NCBI GenBank assembly: GCA_003339415.1
Contig: PDHQ01000001.1
Coordinates: 62,001-126,000, forward strand
Source of the DNA: Ophiocordyceps camponoti-saundersi (nom. inval.)
Lineage: Eukaryota > Ascomycota > Sordariomycetes > Hypocreales > Ophiocordycipitaceae
DNA: 64,000 nt
Direction: 5' to 3'
In this document: positions 22,013 to 31,078 of the stretch, one piece after another
Layout: the number at the start of each line of letters is the position of its first letter
Numbering within the stretch: position 1 is the stretch's first letter
Program-made: the position numbers and the translations under genes
The notes under the pieces: generated by a model
Database searches by the model: none
The model's input: the letters and a program-made list of their open reading frames with translations, nothing else
Told to the model about the DNA's origin: nothing

Positions 22013-23671
22013 GTGGCTGGCACGGCCCCCTCGCGGGCCTCCGCAACATCATTCCGAACTCGGCCGCTACGGCTATGGAGCCCCGGTAGCTTCGGCCTCG
22101 GCCGGGGGGCAAGTCGGGCGTACAGCGTCGGCGACGGGACTTCGTGTCGGTCGATTGAGCGGCTGACTCGTCCTCCGCTGGCATTGATCCCTTTTGACCC
22201 GGTCGTTGCACTTGTGGTTAGGAATAGGATTGGTGCTGGGTCTTCTGATGGGCGTCACAAGTTGGCTTTGTCTACTGTTGAGCGTCGCAAGTCGGCTTCC
22301 TCTTCTGACCAGCTTCGCAAGTCGAGTTCGTCTTCTCATAAGCGCCGCAAGTCGGCTCCGTCTTCTGATGCTCGTCGGAAATCGGCTTCTTCTTTCGATG
22401 CGCCTACGGGAGCAATTGGGGCGAGAATCGATACTGAATATTCTGATAAGCCCTCTAAACCGAATTTGTCTCCTGCCACGGCCGCGGCGAAAGCTATCCA
22501 TGCGTCTCATTCCAAATTCGCGTTACTCCCGGCGTCGACCGCGCTGCCGCCGGCCCCGGTGCACAAGATCCACATCATTGGAGAAGATGCAAAAGCCAAG
22601 TTCATGGCACATATTCTCTGCGACATTTACGAGTCGGTGGAGCTTCTCAGCTGGCGGCGCGTGTCATCAAAATATGGCAACATATCATCAGGGAAAACCC
22701 GGTCACCGAAGAAGTTGCCCAAGCCTTGGCCATCCCCAACAGGGCTCGAGCGTAACGCGGCTCCGGAGCGCAAACTCGCCAAGGACGACTCGTCACATAT
22801 CGATCTGCTGGTTGTCACTGGTCCTGCATGCGATGCTGCGGTGGCTTTGGATTCGATCAAGCATCGAGTCGACGACAAGTCGACGATATGCCTCATGAGC
22901 GATGGGCTGGGCGTCCTGAGTGACGTCAAGGAGAGGATCTTCGAGCATGTTGACTCGAAACCTGACTTTCTCTTAGGCTACATGAGTCATAAAGTTGTCT
23001 GGCATAGAAACTCCGACTCGGTTAAGCGACTCAAAGATGGCAGAACGAGAGTGACACACCCCATATCGGATTTCGAACTCAAGGAGATTGTGCGTCATAG
23101 ATCACCCCGCCCTACCAAGGTTGACATCTGGAGCTCTTCTCACGACCTTCACTCATCCGTGACAGCGTACGATGAATGGCTGCGAATCAAAATGCCGGGA
23201 ATGATTTTCGACAGCGTCGTCGAACCTGTCTGCACCGTACTGGAGCTGTCGTACAGAAACTTACTGTGGAACAGGGCGGCGCAAAGTCTGATGAATAAGC
23301 TCTTGAACGAGCTGCTCAACGTCATCAGGCACATGTACGAGATACAAGGATCTCCTGTGATGCGGCACCTCATTAACAATGAGAGAGTATCCAGCTGGCT
23401 TCGTCGGAGCATCCTGGCGAGACGCGATCAACCATGTCAGCTAAGCAAACGTATAGAGTACGGTCTGCCGACGGACGTGGAGTATCGCAACGACTATTTC
23501 ATCAGACGGGGCCGTCAGATGGGCATCTATCCGCGGACGAACGCGACGATGAGTGATATCATCAAGGCCAAGCAGATTCAGGCCTTGGCGAGGATCAACA
23601 CGGAAGTGAGGCTTGAAGAGACGACTATACCAGGTCATGTAGAGGAACAGTACCGTTCGTTGATGCCATAG
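22013..23671 (+). CDS. Ketopantoate reductase-like (ApbA/PanE) protein, start codon not visible
   Basis: Open frame of about 550 residues. The N-terminal part is Arg/Ser-rich with few acids (RLWSPGSFG...RAYS), like a mitochondrial presequence. A five-copy 10-residue basic/Ser repeat follows. A Rossmann-like start (VHKIHIIGEDAKAKFMAHIL) and a C-terminal helical domain come next, the latter containing GLPTDVEYRNDYFIRRG and GIYPRTN. That block corresponds to the PanE signature T-E-I-D-Y-x-N-G. The classical glycine motif and the NG pair are altered, so catalysis is doubtful. Related fungal proteins include mitochondrial cytochrome-b translation factors of the Cbs2 kind, a link I hold weakly. The frame starts after a stop near 21904 and has no ATG before residue 198 (22604). 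A spliced upstream exon or a decayed start is needed. Confidence 0.6.
   Translation: MAGTAPSRASATSFRTRPLRLWSPGSFGLGRGASRAYSVGDGTSCRSIERLTRPPLALIPFDPVVALVVRNRIGAGSSDGRHKLALSTVERRKSASSSDQLRKSSSSSHKRRKSAPSSDARRKSASSFDAPTGAIGARIDTEYSDKPSKPNLSPATAAAKAIHASHSKFALLPASTALPPAPVHKIHIIGEDAKAKFMAHILCDIYESVELLSWRRVSSKYGNISSGKTRSPKKLPKPWPSPTGLERNAAPERKLAKDDSSHIDLLVVTGPACDAAVALDSIKHRVDDKSTICLMSDGLGVLSDVKERIFEHVDSKPDFLLGYMSHKVVWHRNSDSVKRLKDGRTRVTHPISDFELKEIVRHRSPRPTKVDIWSSSHDLHSSVTAYDEWLRIKMPGMIFDSVVEPVCTVLELSYRNLLWNRAAQSLMNKLLNELLNVIRHMYEIQGSPVMRHLINNERVSSWLRRSILARRDQPCQLSKRIEYGLPTDVEYRNDYFIRRGRQMGIYPRTNATMSDIIKAKQIQALARINTEVRLEETTIPGHVEEQYRSLMP
22241..22390 (+). repeat. Five tandem 30-bp units coding (S/R)-rich repeat
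   Basis: Units start at 22241, 22271, 22301, 22331 and 22361. The encoded 10-residue unit reads approximately SSDxRRKSAS. At least three units carry the R-R-x-S consensus of basophilic kinases such as PKA. Confidence 0.9.
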
Positions 23672-23775
23672 AATGATAGAGTTTTGTAAAAATAGAATGC
23701 CGATACCATGTTTACTTCTTACTGCTTGTGAGGTTGTGTCTCTAACGGTCTAGGTAGACTATGGCAGTCCATGAT

Positions 23776-23939
23776 AGATAAACAGGATAGACGGCTGCAT
23801 CGGCCAAAGAGAGTCAATTTGGTAGGCCCCAAAAGGGGGAGTAAGAGATGATGTCCACGATAAGTCTGACCCGGCCGGCGGGTGCCAATTTAAACCCCCA
23901 ATCAGCCTCCTCGGCGCCTGCCTCCACAGGCCGCCACTA
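23776..23939 (-). repeat. LTR copy 1 (3' LTR in inferred orientation)
   Basis: 164-bp direct repeat, five mismatches to the copy at 24422-24585. Its terminal TG (read on the minus strand) has become TA, compatible with a RIP event. Confidence 0.85.
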
Positions 23940-24421
23940 AGTTTTTCACCTAATTTCAGTAGCAGAAGAAGAAGAAGAAGAAGAGGCCAGCCCACCAGTC
24001 TCGCGATCCTCGCAGAAGCAGAAAAAAACAGAAAACGCAGGGGCACTCCGGCCTAAACACACACACGGCGACGACGGCCGGAAATAAGGCATATAGGCCA
24101 GATAAAGCAGAAGATAAGGGCACTCCGGCCCGGGCACGACGACCTAAAGAAACAGAAAAAATAGAGGCATCGGCGGCGGCGAGGCGGTATTCTTTTCTCT
24201 TAAAAGCAGTAACGGCAGCGCCGGTAGCGGCGGCGGCGGCAGAAGGTGATTATCGTCGGTAGCAGTAGTAGTAGCAGTGCCGGCGGCAGCGGCAGAGAGG
24301 TATCGTTATCGCCTTCGTTAACGGCGGCGGCAGCAGGCGGCAGGTAAGTATCGTGAAAAATAGATATTATCGAGGTTGGCACCACGGGGCTATAGCCCTG
24401 CGGCCCCCTGTCTCGGTCACC

Positions 24422-24585
24422 AGATAAACAGGATAGACGGCTATATCGGCTAAAGAGAGTTAATTTGGTAGGCCCCAAAAGGGGGAGTAAGAGATGATGT
24501 CCACGATAAGTCTGACCCGGCCGGCGGGTGCCAATTTAAACCCCCAATCAGCCTCCTCGGCGCCTGCCTCCACAGGCCGCCACCA
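24422..24585 (-). repeat. LTR copy 2 (5' LTR in inferred orientation)
   Basis: 164-bp direct repeat. It ends 156 bp before the ATG of the PDCD5 gene, so it probably lies in or beside that gene's promoter. Confidence 0.85.
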
Positions 24586-24741
24586 ATGATGTCGATACTT
24601 GAGGCTGAATTCAATCCCGATCCGGGTCACGTGCACATTGCCTCATATCCCATATTCCTTGTTTCCCCCACCACCACCATAAAAAGGCATCGTCTCCCCA
24701 CGGACGCAACTAGGATCCGACAAGCCACAAATACCGGCGAC

Positions 24742-25265
24742 ATGGACGACTCAGAGCTAGAACAGGTTCGACTTGACGAGATGATCAGCAGTGGAAGAAG
24801 CTGATAGGCGAAGCAGATCCGAAAAGCGCGCCTCGAGCAGCTCAAGGCTCAAGGCGGGGATGGAGGCCGGGGCCAAGGTCAGCAGCAACAAGAGCAGCAG
24901 TAGGTGATCCCCTTCACGAAAGGAGTTCCCCCTCACTTTCTTTCCCCCTCCTGGTCGCATCTGACCTTCTTTTTTCTCTCATAAAAAGACAGCAGGACGA
25001 AGCGCGGCAAAACATGATAAATCAAATCCTTCACCCCGAAGCAGCAGACCGGCTCGGCCGGATCCGACTCGTCAAGCCGCAGCGGGCCACCGACGTCGAG
25101 AACAGGCTCTTGATGTTGGCTCAGACGGGCCAGTTGCGACAGAAGGTTACGGAGGCGCAGCTTAAGGACTTGCTTAATGCTGTGGCGGATAACAAGGAGG
25201 AGGAGAAGATTGTGGTGAGCAGGCGCAAGGGGTGGGATGACGATGATGACTTGTTGGATTTGTGA
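24742..25265 (+). CDS. PDCD5/TFAR19-family DNA-binding protein
   Basis: Exons 24742-24765, 24808-24899 and 24989-25265 give 130 residues. The start MDDSELEQ, the Gln/Gly-rich helix (RLEQLKAQGGDGG) and the core ILHPEAADRLGRIRLVKP, then TDVENRLLMLAQTGQL and the acidic tail RRKGWDDDDDLLDL, match the family almost block for block. PDCD5 proteins form a compact triple-helix bundle. In animals they act in apoptosis and modulate the Tip60 acetyltransferase and the CCT chaperonin; the role in fungi is poorly defined. The second donor is gtaggt, directly after CAGCA; reading through it would give a TAG stop. The gene lies 156 bp downstream of the LTR element and converges with COQ4 (121 bp between stop codons). 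Confidence 0.92.
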
Positions 25266-25386
25266 AGGGGTTAGTTTGGCGTTTGGGGAATACCATTGGC
25301 AGTGTCTTCTGTTTGTTTCTTGGCCGTCTCCAGCATTTGACCTGGATGCTGATGCGGAACACAAGGGTATGAGGGAAAGGGGCACA

Positions 25387-26302
25387 TCAACCTGCTCCGT
25401 TACGACTGGCTACAGCTTCGGCAGCCTGCCTCTGCCGGCGCTCTTTCACCCGAATTTCTCTCAGATCAGGCGGTTTCTCAACCGCCAACTCAGCGCGCAA
25501 ATCATCAACCCGACGCTCCATGACCTCTTCCCAAAAAACATTGATGAGCGGTTTCGCACGAGCGCCACTTCTGATAGCCCACGGAAGGTAGATGCTACGA
25601 AATCGAGCACGCTGCTTCGGTTTAAGGGTAGTGTAAGCGAGCAGGCTCAGACCCGTCATGGGCAAGCCGGTGTTTGCAAACTCGAAAGCTTTGAGGGCGA
25701 GTTCTCCCTCCCGAAAGACGGGCAGGCCGGTGATGGCGTGGTAGAAGTCGTGAGATTCGCGATAGCGCTGCATGACGTAGGCGCACTCTTCGTCGTCAAT
25801 GTACCGCACAGGGGCTCGCGTGTCGGGCGAGACTCCCTCTCGATCGAGCCAGGATACGTAAGCCCTGCCTACGCTTTCGGGATGCATCGCCCGTAGCTTC
25901 GGGAGCGAGAGGGAGGCGGATGTTATTCTCGGTCGGAGCCGAAGGATGCGTCGGCCGGTTGGAGAGGAGAGCATTGTGTCGCGCAGGCGGTAGATGAAGT
26001 ATGGCGTTGCTGTGGCCTCGCCGAGGGCGGCGATGAGGTCTTGTAGTGAATTGGGATTTAGAATTATTTTTTTTTCTTACCTCTCACTCATCTCTGGAGT
26101 GAATTGGAGACAACTCACCATGACGGTAAGGGTTGAAGAGCGCCATGACGCCGGACCCGAGAGCCATGCCGACGCGCTCCGTGACGGTGAGAGGGACATG
26201 GCCGGGATAATTGGCCGGAGGCCGGTTAAGAGCCGAAAAGGACCTCGCCAGACTTTTGGCTGCGAGTTTCGGCCGCTTCCATGTCCGAGTAGCAGCCTTC
26301 AT
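25387..26302 (-). CDS. coq4: COQ4 ubiquinone biosynthesis protein
   Basis: Exons 26119-26302 and 25387-26039 give 278 residues. The N-terminus is Arg/Lys/Ser-rich and acid-free (a mitochondrial presequence), followed by [17 protein letters not shown] and [16 protein letters not shown], both conserved in COQ4. The metal-binding motif HDFYHAITG lies at about residues 158-166. The C-terminal region ([16 protein letters not shown]) is also typical. COQ4 is a peripheral protein on the matrix side of the inner membrane. It organises the CoQ synthome and has been reported to act on C1 of the ring precursor. The start at 26302 is the first ATG that yields the presequence. A 278-bp divergent gap separates it from the SET gene. 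Confidence 0.94.
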
Positions 26303-26580
26303 GATGATGAGAAGCTTCCCCCTCGACAATGACGGAGAGGAGAGAGTGGATGGATGGTGAAAGTGAGGTTTTTCTCGTAAGACGTACGGATACAGTTCGT
26401 GATAGAGATGATCTTGCTTATTAAGCAGTGATAAGAAGATTAGAAGAAAAATGCAAGAAGGAAAGATGCTCAATCAAAACCTCACACTCTCTTCCATCGT
26501 CGAAGAAGAAGAAGAAGAAGTCAACGGAGCGAGCGTCCCTCCAGCGTCCATCGCCGCAAGAAGAAATAAATCTCATCGAG

Positions 26581-27922
26581 ATGGAAGAGGCCGCTGCCGA
26601 GAAGCTCCTCGAGTGGTCGACATCGCGAGGCGTCGTCGTCAACGGAATCGCTCCACGACCGCTCTCCCACCGAGGTGGTTTCGGCATGGTGGCGACGCAG
26701 CCAATCAAGGTGAGAAAGCTGAAAAGAAGCGTCACTCGAGGGTGATTTCCCCCATAGTCTTCTTTGCTTTTCCGAAAGAGAGATGCATCAAATTGAACAA
26801 GAAAGCGTTTATTCATCATCTCTTCTCTTTGAAATCTGTATCGCTTGATATGAAAAGACCGGACAAACGGTGTTGAAAGTACCGACTTCCGTCTTCCGCA
26901 CGCTGGAGAATACGCCGGCATGGATCAGCGCCAGACTTTCAGGGGCGAGCGTTCACGCCATACTCGCCGCTTCGTTGTGTCTGGATGAGGCGGAGGATGT
27001 GTGGCGAGCTGTGTTCCCGCCTAGGCATGTCGTCTTGGCTTCGACGCCGATGTGCTGGTCTCGTCAGGTTCAAGATCTACTTCCCTCGTCGACTGAGGCT
27101 CTGGTTCGAGCTCAGCGTCTCAAGTTTGAGGAAGACTGGGCTCGGGTTTCCAAGGTTTTCGGCAAGGATGTTGAGGAAGAGGTTAAGGACGGGATGACGA
27201 CGACGTCGAAAATCTCCTCTTCGGATTTCCTCTACGCTTGGCTCCTCGTCAACAGTCGGACTTTCTATCACACCACCCCCGACACGGAAACCCGTCTCGC
27301 AAAGAAAGATCACATGGCCCTCGTCCCGGTAGCAGATCTCTTCAACCACTCCCCCGACGAGGAAGAAAGCTGCGCCGTATCCTTCGACAGCAACGGATAC
27401 ACCTTCGTCGCCTCTAGAGACTACGCTCCAGGTGAGGAAGTCTTCATCTGCTACGGCCGCCACTCAGACGACGCCCTGCTGGTAGAGTACGGCTTCACGC
27501 TCTCGGACGAGGAGGGGCTAGAAAACCCTTACGATGAGACCTGTCTGGACGCCTACCTCTGTCCCATCTTCTCCCTATCCCAGACCATCCGGTTGCAGGA
27601 GTCGGGCTTCTGGAAGGGCTACATGCTCGACCTCGAAACGCCTTGCTATCGGACCGTCACCGCCCTTCGCATCCATTGTCTTCCTTCTTATCACTGGTCT
27701 GACATCCTCGACGGCACCCGCGACGAGGATTGGGATGGTTCCGATGTCGATGCCCGCCTGCGACCTCTTCTCGCCAAGTACGAGGCCGATATCCGCCAAC
27801 GTCTCGCCCTTGTAGACAACCTCGATGACGTTGTCCACGCCCAACAGAAAGCCTCTCTACGATCGAGATGCATAGCTGTCCAGAACATCCTTCTCGCAAA
27901 CATGGCACGCATGCAGAGCTAG
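26581..27922 (+). CDS. SET-domain lysine methyltransferase, RKM/SETD6 type
   Basis: Exons 26581-26709 and 26858-27922 give 397 residues. The intron opens gtgaga and closes gaaaag; this acceptor is the one that restores IKTGQTVLKVPTSVF in frame. A split SET domain is visible: the N-terminal block GGFGMVATQPIK, an inserted helical region, the catalytic block LVPVADLFNHSPDEEESC (the NH pair that contacts AdoMet) and GEEVFICYG ending in a Tyr. The C-terminal helical part (DVDARLRPLLAKYEADIRQRL) resembles the Rubisco-LSMT substrate-binding domain. Such enzymes methylate non-histone proteins, often ribosomal proteins or elongation factors, mostly in the cytosol. The specific substrate cannot be told. 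Confidence 0.88.
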
Positions 27923-28266
27923 CAACGGGGAACAGGAAAACACGGTTTCGCCACGACCTACACCCAGGTAGGTATCCTTACCAGTGCTTCTGTCTTGTCC
28001 GACGTCGACATAAGAGGGAATATGAAGTGGAAAGGGGGGAAAATTTTGCAAAGAAAAGGAGAAATAATGAGAAGAAAAATTCCCTTTTTCTGAGCCGCGC
28101 GTTCCCCAACGCTTTGTTTAGCGAGCCCAGAATGCACCCTCCACCCAGCCGAGGTTGTTATCTATGATACAAAGGTGCAAGAGTCTCTCCATCTGGATAA
28201 CGACCGCCGCATCCTGGTACAGTTCGAATGCCTTCCCCCCCTTTTCCATCCTTTCCGTCCTGGACA
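27923..28266. other. Intergenic, convergent SET / CPSF6-like genes
   Basis: 344 bp of 3' flank for both neighbours, with no further feature seen. Confidence 0.6.
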
Positions 28267-29466
28267 TCATTCGGGTCGGGGACGTTTAGCTCCGTGCGGA
28301 TTGCCCCAGTCACCGTTTCCTCCGCCACCGCCGCCGCCGCCGCCCGGGTTCTGTCCGAAGCCGAAGCCAGGGCCGCTGAATCCCGGGTTCATTCCTTGGA
28401 AGCCTGCGGAGAGGGGAAAGGGGGATAAACCAGCTGATTTAGCGATGCTTGCGGGGAAGAGGGGGGAGGGGGAGGGGGAGGAGGGGACGTCATACCAGGC
28501 ATTCCGCCACCCATGCCCATCATGCCCATATTGCCGGGCATCCCCATGGGCGGCATCCCCATGGGTCCCATGCCCATCATGTTCCCTCCGCGGCCGCCTC
28601 GCATGCCGCCCGGACCGCCTCGCATGCCGCCACCCATCATGCCTCCCCTACCGCCGAAGCCAAAGTTGCCGCCGGCGGCGCCGCCACCAACCATAGGCCC
28701 GCCCATCATGTTGTTGTTATAGCCCATGTTGTTGAAGTTACGGTTGAAGTTGCCCTGGGGCATGTTGCCTCGGCCGCCGCCAAAAGTGCCTCGTCCGCGG
28801 AAGCCACCGTGGTTGCCGCGGTCGTTGTACGAACCCGACGGAGTCAAGCGCTGCTGTTCTTTACCGCGCGCCGGTGCGTCCTTGGGTAGAGTTCGGAACG
28901 GGTTGACGCCCGGGCCCGAGTACGAGACCATCACCTTCTTCTGTGCCGGCTGGGTGGTGTCGGCCACTATTTGATCCATGTGGTGTTTCGCCGCCGTAGC
29001 AGCTTGCCGAGAGTGGAATTCGATGTAGGCCTGGCTGGAAAGCAAAAAGAAATGCAGTTAGCAACCAGGCGAGGGCAGAACTTGACTGCGGAGATTTTAC
29101 TCACCCTTTGCTCTTCCCGTTGACTTTGTGTTCACTGAACGTCAAGTCCTTGACCTCGTCCTCACAGCCAGCTTTGCTGATCCAGCCGCGCAAGTCGTCA
29201 TCTGTCATCCACCAAGTAAGCTCTGCAATCATCACGGCGGTAGTAGCACCGGGGTCGACAGGACGGTCATCCTCCTCAGGTTTCCTCTTTGCGCCTTGGT
29301 AGAACGTCTTGCTATCTTCCTGTTCAGATGGCTGATCAACTGTCTTGGAGGAGGCATCGTCATCGCGGTCATGGCTGTCGTTCTGAGCAGGTTTGGATCC
29401 CTCCTGCTGCTGCTGATCGTTGGCGGCGTCGCCGAAGAAGTCGATCTCGAACTCGACGTCGGCCAT
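28267..29466 (-). CDS. CPSF6/CFIm68-like RRM protein with Gly/Met-rich tail
   Basis: Exons 29105-29466, 28496-29034 and 28267-28403 give 345 residues. An acidic N-terminus (MADVEFEIDFFGD, then DDDASSKTVDQ) leads to one RRM at about 85-165: VMIAELTWWMTDDDLRGWI, then VKDLTFSEHKVNGKSKGQAYIEF. The LTWW-x-TD-x-DL start and NGKSKG loop are characteristic of the CPSF6/7 subunit of cleavage factor Im. The C-terminal half is low complexity (Arg-Gly-Gly, Gly-Met and Asn repeats) and ends in a basic nuclear-signal-like HGAKRPRPE. The likely role is 3'-end processing of mRNA in the nucleus. A general hnRNP-like protein is the alternative, because the low-complexity tail is not diagnostic. Confidence 0.82.
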
Positions 29467-31078
29467 TTTTGGGATCTGGGCTGCGGGTGAAGAAAACAGA
29501 AGGACAGTGCTCGCGAGTGTCAAATAGTCCTATTAAGTCTTTGTGGAGGAGATACAGGGAGAGAGAGTCCTTGTGCTTTGAGATATAAAAACATCAGCGA
29601 CTCGGAGTTTTTGACCTTCCCGATCCACGAAAGAGGTTCCTGCAACGCAAGCAGCGTAGTCGCAGACAGGTAGGGAGACCTGAAGCCAGAGTAACAGGAC
29701 GAAGAAGGAAATCGAAGAGAAGAGAGAAAGCAACAGAGAAGGAAAAACAGGCAACAAAAAGAAGAGCTTGACAGTACGTACAGTCCCAGAACAACTGTAG
29801 GTATGTAGAGGTAGGTAGGTAGCGTGTATGGCAAGGAGAGTTATGACATGAAGCCAGAAGACGAAGCTCTATGCTCTCGATCCTCGGCGCAGGCCCAAGT
29901 AGCTTGTTTGACCTTTTTTTTCTCTTCTCTCTCGCGATGACGCCGCCCCCCAAGAGGGAGGAAAAGAAGGAGAGCCCGTCGTCCGTGATACAGGCCAGCA
30001 GACAAGGAAACCAAAGCCGCCTCCGAACGATTTCCTCGAGAAGTAAAGAAATAAGGGCAAACGAAAGCCCAGCGAAATGGCGTCGCAGCAGCGTCGGCGG
30101 CGATCTTCTTCTCCTGCTACTGCAGAATCTTTCTTTTTTTTCTTCTTCCCCGTCGGAAAACCGGGTTATTGACTTGTCGTCGTCGTTCGGGAGACGCGAG
30201 ATCGGACGACGGAGCTTCGATGGAAAGGTTGGAAAGAAAAGGGAGAGAAAGGGCTCCCGACAGCGGTCGAGCTGTAGAGAGGAGGATGGAGAAGATGGTC
30301 AAGGGGAAGAAAAAGGGTGGAATCGATGATGGGCTGGATGCTTGACAGAGGGAGGGATGGAGAGGGTCAGCGGGGGGGGGAATGGTTTCTCGCGGAAGGC
30401 TGAAGATGGAGGTAGACGCCGTTAGAGAGATACTCCTTGCTCAGGTCTCAGCTGAGGCGATTCATCCCGTGAAAAGACTTTTTCGCGGCGTACTGCAGAA
30501 CTTTGGCCCCTGCAAGCGGCGACGGCGCGGAGTATCGCTTGTTCCGTGTTGACGTCGGACTTTTATTTTTATTAGGTAATGACATATCGTAGCTTACTAT
30601 CCGTACACCAATACTGGTTGCACATTCGTCTGTGACGGCAGTCTGCCTCAACCTCGACAGTGAGTGAGAACGATCATCATGTACACCTGCATCACACTCA
30701 CGTTCGTCTATTTCCCGTGACTTGGTGAGAGTACTACTGGCTCCCTCAGATGAAGCTTGAGAGACCGTGATTGTCCATTCCAGCAGAAGAGCGGATGAAT
30801 GTGCCTTTGTCAGAGTCCATCTACCTGCCCAACTGACCTTCAACAACAATCACAAAGCCGCCGCGTCTGCCTATAGTCGTCATCTACAGACATACAGTCA
30901 TGCAGATTCTGGTCATTCAAATAGCCTTTCTAACCTTCATCAAACGGAATCCTTCCTTTTCTTGCGCCCAACGTTCTCGTCGTCGTCGTCGTCGTCATCT
31001 TCATCTTCATCTCCATCATCTTCATCAATCTCGTTCATCTAGTCCTCTTTTTCGTCCACCGACACATCCGCAAGTTCC
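29467..31078. other. 1.6-kb intergenic region
   Basis: 5' flank of the CPSF6-like gene and 3' flank of the DCAF11-like gene. It is purine-rich between 29900 and 30400 and shows GTC/CAT triplet runs near 30980-31040. No supported gene. Confidence 0.5.

Larger units (their letters stand above)
23771..24590. mobile_element. Small non-autonomous LTR retrotransposon (TRIM-like) with TSD and RIP-type changes
   Basis: Two direct repeats of 164 bp, 23776-23939 and 24422-24585, flank a 482-bp internal region. The direct duplication atgat lies immediately outside (23771-23775 and 24586-24590), as expected for integrase-mediated insertion. On the minus strand the intact right LTR starts with TG. The sequence directly after it begins TGGTGACCGAGACAGG (the T shared with the LTR), a plausible tRNA primer-binding site, so the element probably lies in minus orientation. 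The two LTRs differ at five positions, and all five are CpA/TpA or TpG/TpA differences, the context favoured by RIP. The internal region has no ORF and is rich in GGC and GAA triplets. Confidence 0.85.

Noticed and set aside
28449..28889. Plus-strand ORFs opposite the CPSF6-like gene
   Set aside because: Antisense shadows of the Gly/Met-rich tail.
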